DNA from: Burkholderiaceae bacterium
GTDB taxonomy: Bacteria > Pseudomonadota > Gammaproteobacteria > Burkholderiales > Burkholderiaceae_E
NCBI GenBank assembly: GCA_016710525.1
Contig: JADJVQ010000010.1
Span: 1 to 64,000, forward strand
Length of the DNA stretch: 64,000 nt
Direction of reading: 5' to 3'
A program made the translations under genes and the position numbers. Below, piece after piece: positions 43,684 through 51,617 of the stretch; positions within the stretch are counted from its first letter, which is position 1; the number at the start of each line of letters is the position of its first letter. The notes beneath the pieces were generated by a model. That model searched no databases. It had not been told where the DNA came from and saw only the letters and a program-made list of their open reading frames with translations.

Positions 43684-44169
43684 TCAGCCCGGGGGGGTGG
43701 GCAGCGCCAGCGCCATGAAGACGCTGTGGCCGTTGTCGAGGTAGTCGCCGAACGGGCCGCACGCCTGGAAGCCGGCGCTGCGGTACAGCGCATGGGCCGG
43801 CTCGAACGCCGGATGACGGCCGGTTTCCAGGTGCAGCGTCCGATACCCGCGGGCGCGAGCCACCCCGATGAGGTGGTGCAGCAGCGCCCGCCCGGCCCCG
43901 GTGCGGCGTAGCGCGGCGGGCGTGCGCATCGACTTGACCTCGCCCGTCTCGGCCGAGAGCTCCTTGAGCGCGGCGCAGCCCAGCAGCTGCTGGTCGCGCC
44001 AGACGGTCCAGAACGTGATGCCGGGCGCCCTGAGCCGCGCCGCGTCGAACGCGAACACGGTTTCGGGCGGCGACAGCTCGTACATGTTGCGCAGGTGCTC
44101 TTCCAGCAGGGCCAGCACCTGCGGGCGGGTCAGGTCGTCGGTTTCGATGCGCAAGCGCGCGCCCCTCAT
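43684..44169 (-). CDS. GNAT family N-acetyltransferase
   Basis: A 161-residue acetyltransferase. The acetyl-CoA-binding segment is RTPAALRRTGAGRALLHHLI (R/Q-x-x-G-x-G/A form), and LYRSAGFQACGPFGDY is the C-terminal GNAT signature also seen in YjdJ/PaiA-like proteins. The N-terminal RLRIETDDLTRPQVLALLEE is typical of a large uncharacterised subgroup. Its ATG overlaps the stop of the Bug receptor gene (ATGA). Confidence 0.9.
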   Translation of the reverse strand: MRGARLRIETDDLTRPQVLALLEEHLRNMYELSPPETVFAFDAARLRAPGITFWTVWRDQQLLGCAALKELSAETGEVKSMRTPAALRRTGAGRALLHHLIGVARARGYRTLHLETGRHPAFEPAHALYRSAGFQACGPFGDYLDNGHSVFMALALPTPPG

Positions 44170-45155
44170 CCGCCCAGGTTCAGGCCCTTGGCCGCCTCGG
44201 TCATCCAGGCGATGTCGGAGCTGATGACCTTGCGGAAGTCGTCGGGCACCTTGCTGACCAGCGGCAGGGCGCCGGTGGCAGTGAGCCGTTCGAGCATCTG
44301 CGGCGCGGTGGCACCGGCAGCGATCTCGCGGTGCAGGCGCTGCACGATCTCGGGCGGGGTGCCCGCCTTGGCCACATAGCCGCCCCAGTAGGCCAGCGGC
44401 GGCACGTTGACGCCGGTCTCGGCCATGGTCGGCACCTCGGGGAAGTCCTGCCAGCGCGTGGGCTCGAACACCGCCAGCACGCGGGCCTGCGCCTTGGGCA
44501 CATACAGCTTGGCGAACAGGCCGGCCGTCAGCAGGCAGTCGATCTCGCCGGTCAGCACGCCCTGCATGGAGTCCGGGCCGCCCTTGTACGGCACCGAGGT
44601 GCCCTTGAAACCCATCGCTCTTTCGATCTGCGTCCATTTCAGGTGCTCGACGCCGCCCGCACCCAGGGTGCCGTAAGTGAGCTTGCCGGGATTGGCGCGC
44701 GCATAGGCCCACAGATCCTTGGCGGACTTGTGCGGCGAATCGTTGCGCACCAGCAGCACGATCGGGGTCGAGGCCACCTGGGCGATCGGCACGACCTGCT
44801 TTTCCAGATCGAACAGCTTGAGCGTCGCGCTGACCGAGGCGTAGCCGTTGTAGATGTAGAGCATCGTGTGGCCATCGGCCGGCGCGTTCAGCAGCGCCTG
44901 CATCGAAATCTGGAACTGGCCGCCGGGCTTGTTCTCGACCACCACCGCCTGCTTCAGCGATTTCTCGAGCAGGGCAGCGCCGGTGCGCGCGATGATGTCC
45001 GCCGCCCCTCCGGGCGGCAGGCCGACGATCAGCTTCAGGGGGCCCTTGGGGTAATCCGTTTGCGCGCGAGCCGGCAGGCCGATCGAGGCGGCGGTGGCGG
45101 TGGCGGTGGCGGCTTGCAGGAAAGTACGGCGGGACGCGATGCGCGGGATGCTCAA
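44166..45155 (-). CDS. Bug/TctC-family periplasmic receptor
   Basis: A 329-residue tripartite tricarboxylate-type receptor. The N-terminus has SRRTFLQAATATATAASIGL, a Tat-like signal with twin arginines, cleaved near ARAQTD. The fold starts LKLIVGLPPGGAADIIARTG, then NKPGGQFQISM and PYKGGPDSMQGVLTGEIDCL. The start is TTG at 45155 (SIPRIASRR follows), with CCAGGAGA at about 8 bp; no in-frame ATG gives a proper signal peptide. It lies upstream of a GNAT gene with a 4-bp overlap. No tctAB genes are nearby. Confidence 0.91.
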   Translation of the reverse strand: MSIPRIASRRTFLQAATATATAASIGLPARAQTDYPKGPLKLIVGLPPGGAADIIARTGAALLEKSLKQAVVVENKPGGQFQISMQALLNAPADGHTMLYIYNGYASVSATLKLFDLEKQVVPIAQVASTPIVLLVRNDSPHKSAKDLWAYARANPGKLTYGTLGAGGVEHLKWTQIERAMGFKGTSVPYKGGPDSMQGVLTGEIDCLLTAGLFAKLYVPKAQARVLAVFEPTRWQDFPEVPTMAETGVNVPPLAYWGGYVAKAGTPPEIVQRLHREIAAGATAPQMLERLTATGALPLVSKVPDDFRKVISSDIAWMTEAAKGLNLGG

Positions 45156-45339
45156 GTTGAAGTCTCCTGGGATTCGATGAACGCGATGGCGAGCTTTTTT
45201 TCGCATTCTCGCAGCAGCTTCAAGGCGGCGTGCCGATGGCGGCCTATCGTTTTCCCGGATACGTGCTCGTCGGGGCGCCGGGCATCGCCCGGTCGCGCTG
45301 GCCCTGGGAGAGCGGGCGCGCCGCATCGGGTGCCCGTGC

Positions 45340-45615
45340 CTACCTGCGCGTCAGCAGGTAGATCAGCGGACCGAAAGACCCCGTCGCCAGAGTCAGCACG
45401 ACCCATGGCACCGGGTTGCGGCCAGTCGCTTTCGCATCGCGCCACAGCCACACCAGGACCAGGACCAGCGCGATCGCCAGGTCGGCGAGCACCTGCATGC
45501 CGGCGGCGTTTTGAAGTTGTCCGGTAAAGATGCCGACCAGGCCGTGCCGCGCGACGGCGATCGCCGACAGCACGCCGAAGGCGCCAAGCACAAGAATCAG
45601 AAGCACACGCTGCAT
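45340..45615 (-). CDS. Small inner-membrane protein (DUF2834-like)
   Basis: A 91-residue membrane protein with three hydrophobic stretches: LLILVLGAFGVLSAIAV, LADLAIALVLVLVWLWRDA and VVLTLATGSFGPLIYLL. The WRDAKATGRNPVPWVVLTL pattern and GSFGPLIYLLTR end are typical of the DUF2834 family. The role is unknown. It stands between a Bug receptor and a TetR gene with gaps of about 140-180 bp on both sides, in which nothing else is seen. Confidence 0.85.
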   Translation of the reverse strand: MQRVLLILVLGAFGVLSAIAVARHGLVGIFTGQLQNAAGMQVLADLAIALVLVLVWLWRDAKATGRNPVPWVVLTLATGSFGPLIYLLTRR

Positions 45616-45753
45616 GTCCAGCCTCCGAAGGAATGGAACCAGTGTCGCCGGATGTCCGGGGAGGCGCCATTACCTGGGAGGTCATCACGCAAGACACCTC
45701 GAGGGCTTCCCGGGAGCGTCGGCGGACCCGATCGCCCGGGGCCGGGCGGCGGC

Positions 45754-46371
45754 TCAGTGCCCGCCCACCGCCAGCACGCTGCGCACCATCGGCGCGACGT
45801 CGCCCCGCAACCGCTGCTCGCTCACGCCCAGTCGCGCCCGCACCGACAGCGCATAGCAGAAGCTCGACGCGAGCAGCGTCATTCCGTCGATGCGCTCCGG
45901 GTCCGCCCGGCCGTCTTGCTCCAACCGATGCGCCAGTCCACGGCGGATCACGGCTTCGATCGAAAGCAGCGCGCAGCGCACCGCGTCACGCTGAGGCGCC
46001 GACTGCGGCGCCTGCGCGGTCGCCGCGCTGGCCAGCAGGCAGCCGCGCGGCGCCGAGTTCGGCTGGGCATAGACGCTGATCGCCTGATCGAACAGGGCGT
46101 GCAGGGTCTGCTCCAGCGACCCGCCCTGGGCGAAGAGCGCTGACAGCTGGGCTTCGACCTGCATCCGGTAGGCGTCCACCACTTTCAGGAAGAGCGCCTC
46201 CTTGTCGCCGAACGCGGCATACAGGCTGGGCCGGTTGATGCCCATCGCGTCGGTGATCTCCTGGATCGAGGCGTCGGCGTAGCCGCGCTGCCAGAACAGC
46301 GTCACCGCCTGCGCGAGCGCCGATGCGGGATCGAAGGAAAGTGGCCGCCCGGGCGGGCGAGGCGTTTTCAT
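45754..46371 (-). CDS. TetR/AcrR family transcriptional regulator
   Basis: A 205-residue repressor. The N-terminal helix-turn-helix is DASIQEITDAMGINRPSLYA, then AFGDKEALFLKVVDAY. The C-terminal ligand domain (PRGCLLASAATAQ) matches the AcuR/TetR_C_16-like group that controls genes for electrophile or aldehyde detoxification. It diverges from a GST gene across 94 bp containing one clear promoter flanked by two copies of a 12-bp sequence; the regulator most likely represses both genes and is released by an electrophile. Confidence 0.94.
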   Translation of the reverse strand: MKTPRPPGRPLSFDPASALAQAVTLFWQRGYADASIQEITDAMGINRPSLYAAFGDKEALFLKVVDAYRMQVEAQLSALFAQGGSLEQTLHALFDQAISVYAQPNSAPRGCLLASAATAQAPQSAPQRDAVRCALLSIEAVIRRGLAHRLEQDGRADPERIDGMTLLASSFCYALSVRARLGVSEQRLRGDVAPMVRSVLAVGGH

Positions 46372-46376
46372 ATCAG

Positions 46377-46439
46377 TCAGTACAAAACCATTGACAGGCT
46401 GTCGAGGTGCCGCTAATTTTATACCATTCAGTACAAAAC
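46377..46439. promoter_or_regulatory. Two TCAGTACAAAAC direct repeats (candidate TetR operators)
   Basis: TCAGTACAAAAC occurs at 46377-46388 and again at 46428-46439, 51 bp apart, one on each side of the GST promoter. The first copy is 5 bp from the tetR start codon. Such paired sites are expected for a divergent TetR switch, though each half lacks strong internal symmetry. Confidence 0.65.
46391..46419 (+). promoter_or_regulatory. Sigma-70 promoter of the GST gene
   Basis: TTGACA (46391-46396), a 17-bp spacer and TAATTT (46414-46419) form a near-consensus promoter, framed by the two putative TetR sites and 47 bp before the GST start. Confidence 0.65.
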
Positions 46440-46465
46440 AACCATCTTCACCCGGAGCGCTTACG

Positions 46466-47077
46466 ATGGAACTGTACTTCTCACCGATGGCCTGTTCGCT
46501 GGCCAGCCGGATCAGCCTGTACGAATCCGGCCAATCCGCCACCTTCAAGCGGGTCCAGCTGTCCGACAAGGCGATCGCCAGTGGCGGCAGCCTGCTCGAC
46601 ATCTCCGCCAAGGGGCAGGTGCCGGTGCTGGTGCTGGACGACGGCACCGTGCTGACCGAAGGGCCGGCGGTGCTCCAATACCTCGCCGACCGGCAGCCGG
46701 ACAGCGGCCTGCTGCCGCCGGTGGGCACGACCGAACGCTATCAGGTGCTGAGCTGGCTGAACTACGTCGGCACCGAAATCCACAAGCTGGTGTTCTGGCA
46801 TCTGTTCTCGCCCGACACGTCGCCCGAGGCCAAGGCGTTCGCCCGTTCGAAGTTGCCGGCCAAGCTCACGCACCTGGACCGGCATCTGGCCGGACGCCGG
46901 TTCCTGGCTGGCGACCGGTTCACCGTGGCCGATGCCTATCTGGCCTGGGCGCTGGCACTGGTCAGGCGAATCGGCGTCGACCTGGCCGGATGGCCCAATG
47001 TCGCGACCTATGCCGGCAATATCCATTCGCGTCCGGCCGTGGCGCGGGCGATGTCCGACGAGGCTGCGATGATGTGA
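46466..47077 (+). CDS. Glutathione S-transferase (beta/theta-like)
   Basis: A 203-residue GST. The N-terminal thioredoxin-like domain starts MELYFSPMACSLASRISLYE, with Ser9/Cys-type active-site residues as in bacterial beta GSTs, and GQVPVLVLDDGTVLTEGPAV holds the cis-Pro and glutathione-binding E-G/S segment. The C-terminal helical domain has RFLAGDRFTVADAYLAWALA, the conserved N-capping box. Divergent from and probably controlled by the TetR regulator. It differs from the damaged GST at 23.8 kb. Confidence 0.94.
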   Translation: MELYFSPMACSLASRISLYESGQSATFKRVQLSDKAIASGGSLLDISAKGQVPVLVLDDGTVLTEGPAVLQYLADRQPDSGLLPPVGTTERYQVLSWLNYVGTEIHKLVFWHLFSPDTSPEAKAFARSKLPAKLTHLDRHLAGRRFLAGDRFTVADAYLAWALALVRRIGVDLAGWPNVATYAGNIHSRPAVARAMSDEAAMM

Positions 47078-47155
47078 AGCCAGGCCAACGCATGGTCTGT
47101 GCCACACTGACACGCGCTCGACGCTCCTGTGCATCGATCCTCCGCGAAACCCGCC

Positions 47156-47866
47156 ATGGCCGTTTCACTGAATACCATCCGAAAGTTCGCGCTCGGATTG
47201 CCGGACACGACCGAAGCACCCCATCACGACTTCGGTTCCTTCCGGGTGCGCGGCAAGATCTTCGTCACCATCCCGCCCGGTGGCGACCTGCTGCACATCT
47301 TCCTGCCCGGGCAGGACCGCGAACTCGCTCTGGCGGCGCACCCGGACTTCCTCGAACCGCTGCATTGGGGAGCCAAGGTGCCGGGCGTGCGCGTCCGCCT
47401 GCCGCTGGCCCGCGCGGCCATCGTGAAGCAGCTCGTGCGGACCGCGTACGACTTCAAGTCGGCCAGCGTGCCGATCAGGCGGCCCGGTCCGGGCCCGGAC
47501 ACGATCGACGGGTATATCGAGGCGTTCCCGCCTTCGGTGCAGGCCATTCTGCAATCGGTGCGCCAGACGGTGCGCTCGGCTGCGCCGCAGGCCGAGGAGA
47601 CGATCAGCTACCGGATGCCGGCATTCAAGCAGCACGGCATCCTGGTCTGTTTCGCGGCCTTCAATCACCACATCGGGCTTTATCCGCCCGTCAGCGGCGA
47701 TCCGGCGCTGGAGGCGGCGGCTGCGCCCTGGGCGGGCGAGAAGGGCAACCTTCGCTTCCCGCTGAAAGAGCCCATGCCGCTGGCGCTGATCGAACGCATC
47801 ACGCGGCTGCGGGTGGCGCAGAACGAGGCGAAGGCGTCGCGCAGGCGCGGGGCGAAGGCTCGGTAG
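47156..47866 (+). CDS. MmcQ/YjbR-like plus DUF1801 fusion protein
   Basis: A 236-residue protein of two small domains. Residues 1-105 (LNTIRKFALGLPDTTEAPHH onward, with FRVRGKIFVTIPPGGDLLHI) match the MmcQ/YjbR fold. Residues about 118-228 match DUF1801/YdhG: YIEAFPPSVQAILQSVRQTV, then PQAEETISYRMPAFKQHGIL and HHIGLYPPVS. Both occur usually as separate proteins of about 110-150 residues. The ATG at MAVSLN is preferred. The function of either part is unknown; a DNA- or nucleotide-related role is only a guess. Confidence 0.88.
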   Translation: MAVSLNTIRKFALGLPDTTEAPHHDFGSFRVRGKIFVTIPPGGDLLHIFLPGQDRELALAAHPDFLEPLHWGAKVPGVRVRLPLARAAIVKQLVRTAYDFKSASVPIRRPGPGPDTIDGYIEAFPPSVQAILQSVRQTVRSAAPQAEETISYRMPAFKQHGILVCFAAFNHHIGLYPPVSGDPALEAAAAPWAGEKGNLRFPLKEPMPLALIERITRLRVAQNEAKASRRRGAKAR

Positions 47867-48065
47867 GGCCAGCCGCCGCAGCGAAGCTCGCCAGGCGCCT
47901 GGCGAAGCACCTTCCGGCGGCAACGCTCCCGAGCACGAGGTGCCACGCAAATGGCCCGAGCGTGCGGCGGTCCCGGTCGAAATCAGAACACCCTTCGTTG
48001 TATCCCCTTCCCCCGCCCAGTACAGTCGTCCTTACCCTCATCTCCGGTCCGCTCCGCGCGCCCCC

Positions 48066-48938
48066 ATGCCCGCCGCCCACCCCCCCATCGCCTACATCGA
48101 CCGCACGCGCGCCTATTACCGCGCGATCGGCTACTCCAACGACTACGTCTGGGCCTGCCACGACAGCGTGCCCTTCGCCCGGCTGGCCAAACCGCTGCGC
48201 GATTCGCGCATCGGCCTGGTCACCACCGCGCATCCGCCCGACCGCTCCAACCGCGACGACAAGGGCGTGCGCCATGTCTGGTCCGGCAGCACCGACCCGG
48301 TTCCCGCGAACCTGAACACCGACAACCTCGCCTGGGACCGCGAATCCACCCACACCCAGGATCGCGAGAGCTACCTTCCGGTGGAGACGGCGCACCAGCT
48401 CGCGCGCGACGGCCTGATCGGCGGCCTGACCGCGCGCTTTCATGGCGTGCCGACCGAGTACAGCCAGCGCAAGACCCTGGAGGTGGACGCGCCCGAGATC
48501 CATGCGCGATTGCTGCAAGACGGTGCCGACGCGGTCCTGCTGAGCGCGCTCTGACCCGTGTGTCACCAGACCGTGAGTCTGGTCGCACGGTATCTCGAGG
48601 AACGCGGCATGCCCACCGTCATCATCGGATCGGCACGCGACATTGTCGAACACTGCGGCGTTGCGCGCTTCGTCTTCACCGATTTCCCGCTGGGCAATCC
48701 CTGCGGGCACCCGTGGCGGCGCGACATGCAGCGTGAGGTGGTCACCAGCGCGCTCGGCCTGCTCGAATCGGCCGACGCGCCGCGCACGACCTTGGTCGCA
48801 CCCTTCGCCTGGAAGGACGATCCGGGCTGGCGCGAGCGCTATGGCCGGGTCGATCCGGCCGAGCAGGCACGCCTGAAGGCGATCGGCGAAGCACGCCGGC
48901 GCGAGCAGGAAGAAGCCGCGCGGCTGAAGCGATCCTGA
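48066..48938 (+). CDS. GrdB-like (glycine/betaine reductase B family) protein, candidate selenoprotein with in-frame TGA
   Basis: A 290-residue protein if the TGA at 48552-48554 is read as selenocysteine (Sec163). Before it lie 162 codons ending QDGADAVLLSAL. After it the same frame continues 127 codons without a stop, beginning PVCHQTVSLVARYLEERGMP, then IIGSARDIVEHCGVARFVFT and DFPLGNPCG. The result is a UxxC redox motif (Sec163, Cys166). The family, named after the selenoprotein B subunit of clostridial glycine reductase, has many short proteobacterial members of unknown function in which, from memory, the position is Cys or Sec. A strong hairpin begins 2 bp after the TGA. A nonsense mutation of a Cys codon is the alternative. 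The selA, selB, selC and selD genes are not in this window. Confidence 0.85.
48556..48590 (+). promoter_or_regulatory. Candidate bacterial SECIS element
   Basis: Outer stem CCGUGUG (48556-48562) pairs with CGCACGG (48584-48590), one G-U pair included. A two-base UC bulge on the 5' side precedes the inner stem ACCAGAC (48565-48571) pairing with GUCUGGU (48577-48583). The apical loop is CGUGA (48572-48576). All 14 positions pair. The loop starts 18 nt after the UGA and has G at its second position followed by U, matching the general rules for bacterial SECIS (apical loop 16-37 nt away, early G, GU, bulged U below the upper stem). Confidence 0.78.
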
Positions 48939-49087
48939 CCCCCGCCGCAGGCGCGCGTGAGCCGGTCGAAAACATCCCCGACCGGCTCGCCGGCGCCAGC
49001 GATCCGCGCGCGGGCGCCGACGCCCCGCCCAAGCGCGTCTCCGATATCCTTCCCCTTCCGCGTCAATCCCCACGAAAGCCCATCGCC

Positions 49088-50413
49088 ATGACACGCCCAG
49101 TTCACGTTGTCGGGGTCGGCATGATCCCATTCGCCAAGCCCGGCGCCAGCAAGCCCTACCCCGAGATGGCCGCGCACGCGCTGCGCGCCGCGCTCGCCGA
49201 CGCCCGTCTGGGCTTCGAGGCGGTCGAGCAGGCGTACATCGGCTACGTCTACGGCGACTCCACCGCCGGCCAGCGTGCGCTCTATGAAGTGGGCATGACC
49301 GGCATCCCGGTGGTCAACGTCAACAACAACTGCTCGACCGGTTCGACCGCGCTGTTCCTGGCGCGCCAGGCGGTGCAAAGCGGCGCCGTGGAATGCGCGC
49401 TGGCGCTGGGCTTCGAGCAGATGACGCCGGGCGCGCTGGGCACCCACTTCAACGACCGGCCCAGCCCGTTCGAGCGCTTCGACGACGAGACCGAGGCGCT
49501 GGTCGGCCATGGCGAGATCCCGCTGGCGCTGCGCTACTTCGGCGGCGCGGGCCTGGCGCACATGGAGCAGTACGGCACGCCGCTGGAAACCTTCGCCAAG
49601 ATCCGCGCCAAGGCCAGCCGGCATGCGGCCAACAATCCGCTGGCGCTGTTCCGCAACGTCATCACCCCCGAAGAAGTGCTGGCCTCGCCCTCGATGTGGC
49701 CGGGTGTGATGACCCGCCTGATGGCCTGCCCGCCCACCTGCGGCGCCGCCGCCGCGCTGCTGTGCTCGGAGGATTTCGCGCAGCGCCATGGGCTGGACCG
49801 CAGCGTGCGCATCCGCGCGCAGGCGATGACCACCGATTCCCCCGCCACCTTCGAGGCACACGACATGCGCGAGGTGGTGGGCTACAGCATGGCCAAGGCC
49901 GCGGCCCGCAAGGTCTACGAGGCCGCCGGCGTCGGCCCGCAGGACCTCGACGTGGTCGAGCTGCACGACTGCTTCGCGCAGAACGAGCTGCTCAGCTACG
50001 AGGCGCTCGGGCTGTGTCCCGAGGGCGGCGCCCGCCAGTTCGTCGACGACGGCGACAACACCTACGGCGGCAAGGTCGTCACCAACCCGTCGGGCGGCCT
50101 GCTGAGCAAGGGCCACCCTCTGGGCGCCACCGGGCTGGCCCAGTGCACCGAGCTGGTCCAGCAGCTGCGCGGCACCGCCGACAAGCGCCAGGTGCCCGGC
50201 GCGCGGCTGGCGCTGCAGCACAACCTGGGGCTGGGCGGCGCCTGCGTGGTGACGCTGTACGAAAAGATGGTTTCAACCAACCCGCCGCCCCCCCCCCCCG
50301 ATATCAACCTTCACTATTCGGACCCGATAAAACCTTGCAATCGGCCGACGGACGGTACGAACTTCCGAAGACGGCCGATGATCTCGGCGCGCAACTACCC
50401 CCGGCCTGGCTGA
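49088..50413 (+). CDS. SCP2-type thiolase/acetyl-CoA acetyltransferase-like
   Basis: A thiolase of the SCP-2 (lipid-transfer) subclass. The nucleophile is C82 in NVNNNCSTGSTALF, the HDCFAQNELLSYEALGLCPE stretch is specific to the SCP2 group, and SGGLLSKGHPLGATGLAQC supplies the catalytic His. The native protein should end shortly after GGACVVTLYEK, at about residue 395. The frame instead runs another 45 codons through a 12-C run and an anomalous patch (tail VSTNPPPPPPDINL onward), which is not family-like. The proximal 394 codons are sound; the 3' end is unreliable. It probably cleaves a 3-ketoacyl-CoA. Confidence 0.9.
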   Translation: MTRPVHVVGVGMIPFAKPGASKPYPEMAAHALRAALADARLGFEAVEQAYIGYVYGDSTAGQRALYEVGMTGIPVVNVNNNCSTGSTALFLARQAVQSGAVECALALGFEQMTPGALGTHFNDRPSPFERFDDETEALVGHGEIPLALRYFGGAGLAHMEQYGTPLETFAKIRAKASRHAANNPLALFRNVITPEEVLASPSMWPGVMTRLMACPPTCGAAAALLCSEDFAQRHGLDRSVRIRAQAMTTDSPATFEAHDMREVVGYSMAKAAARKVYEAAGVGPQDLDVVELHDCFAQNELLSYEALGLCPEGGARQFVDDGDNTYGGKVVTNPSGGLLSKGHPLGATGLAQCTELVQQLRGTADKRQVPGARLALQHNLGLGGACVVTLYEKMVSTNPPPPPPDINLHYSDPIKPCNRPTDGTNFRRRPMISARNYPRPG

Positions 50414-50530
50414 CCTGGCCCTTGCGCGCGGACCCCCGGGGGCCCGGCCCCCCGGCCCGCGCCCGCCGCGAGCGCCCAGGCCCCCCGCCGCCGCGGCGTC
50501 TGCGGACCCCGGGCTCCCGTCTCACCTCAG
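50281..50530. other. Anomalous C/G-rich patch at thiolase/ATPase junction
   Basis: A run of 12 C at 50288-50299 is followed by about 100 bp of ordinary sequence including TATTCGGACCCGATAA (a weak inverted repeat, possible operator), then by C- and G-homopolymers from about 50397 to 50520. It spoils the end of the thiolase and the start of the ATPase. The pattern parallels the patch at 24.0 kb, so base-calling or assembly damage is the simplest explanation. Confidence 0.65.
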
Positions 50531-50543
50531 CTTCGACGACGAC

Positions 50544-51617
50544 GTGGCGCGCGCCGCCGCTCGCGCCGATCCGGCCGGCTTCGTCGCGGACTTGCCCGAA
50601 CGCACCGTGCTCGATGAAGTGCAGCACGTGCCGAACCTGTTCACCGCGATCAAGCAGACGGTAGACCGCGACCGCAGGCCCGGGCGATTCGTGCTCACCG
50701 GGTCCACGAACGTACTGCTGCTGCCCGATCTGGCCGATTCACTGGCCGGGCGGATGGAAATCCTGCGCCTTCATCCACTGGCGCAGGCGGAACTCGCCCG
50801 CCAGGCACCCACCTTCATGGATGACCTGTTCCGGGGGCGATTTCCCGCCCGGCAGGCGCCACGGCTCGGTCGTGAGCTGGCCGACCGGGTGGCCGCCGGT
50901 GGCTATCCGGCCGCGCTCGCCCGCGCCAGCGCCTCACGCGCCAGCCGCTGGTATCGGGACTACGCCCAGGCGATCGTCGAGCGCGACGTGCGCGACCTGG
51001 CCCGCGTGCAGGCGCTGGACGTGCTGCCCCGGCTGCTGGCCCTGGCGGCCGCCCAGACCGCGCACCTGATCAACGTGTCCGACCTCTCGGTGCCCTTTCA
51101 GCTGAGCCGCCAGACCATTCGCGACTACGTCACCCTGCTGGCCCGTGTCTTCCTGCTCGAAGAATTGCCGCCCTGGCACAACAATCGACTGAGCCGTCTG
51201 GTCAAGACACCCAAGCTCCATCTGGGCGATACCGGGCTGGCCGCCGCGCTGCTCGGCGTCAATGGAGCCGACCTGTGGGACAAGCGCGAACTGCTCGGCC
51301 AGCTGCTCGAGACCTTCGTGCTGCAGGAGCTGCGCCGACAGGCCACCGGCGACCCGTCGGCGCCCGCCTTCCATCACTACCGCGACAAGGACGGCGTGGA
51401 GGTGGACATCGTCATCGAGCGCGGACCGGGCGCGGTTGCCGGTGTCGAGGTCAAGGCGTCGGCCACGGTGACCGGCGCGGATTTTCGCGGCCTGCGCAAG
51501 CTGCGTCAGGCCGCGGGCGACGCGTTCACGGGCGGGGTGGTGCTGTACGACGGCGAACTGGGTGTGGGCTTCGGCGACGGCCTGTACGCAGTACCGATCA
51601 GGTTCCTGTGGGAATGA
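50544..51617 (+). CDS. DUF4143-type AAA+ ATPase, N-terminus with P-loop damaged
   Basis: At least 357 residues of an ATP-binding protein of the AAA_14/DUF4143 family. It has the Walker B region TVLDEVQHVPNLFTAIKQTV, RRPGRFVLTGSTNVLLLPDL (sensor 1), and the C-terminal DUF4143 nuclease-like domain (LHLGDTGLAAALLG, then YRDKDGVEVDIVIER with a PD-(D/E)xK-like pattern and GVEVKAS). The GTG start given is only the first one in the clean frame. The true start is probably ATG 50380 (MISARNYPRP), and the family P-loop GPRQxGKT should lie near 50440-50480. There the sequence reads GPRPPRAP with C-rich bases, so the P-loop is lost or miscalled. The 3' end overlaps the convergent monooxygenase gene by 20 bp. 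Confidence 0.8.
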   Translation: MARAAARADPAGFVADLPERTVLDEVQHVPNLFTAIKQTVDRDRRPGRFVLTGSTNVLLLPDLADSLAGRMEILRLHPLAQAELARQAPTFMDDLFRGRFPARQAPRLGRELADRVAAGGYPAALARASASRASRWYRDYAQAIVERDVRDLARVQALDVLPRLLALAAAQTAHLINVSDLSVPFQLSRQTIRDYVTLLARVFLLEELPPWHNNRLSRLVKTPKLHLGDTGLAAALLGVNGADLWDKRELLGQLLETFVLQELRRQATGDPSAPAFHHYRDKDGVEVDIVIERGPGAVAGVEVKASATVTGADFRGLRKLRQAAGDAFTGGVVLYDGELGVGFGDGLYAVPIRFLWE

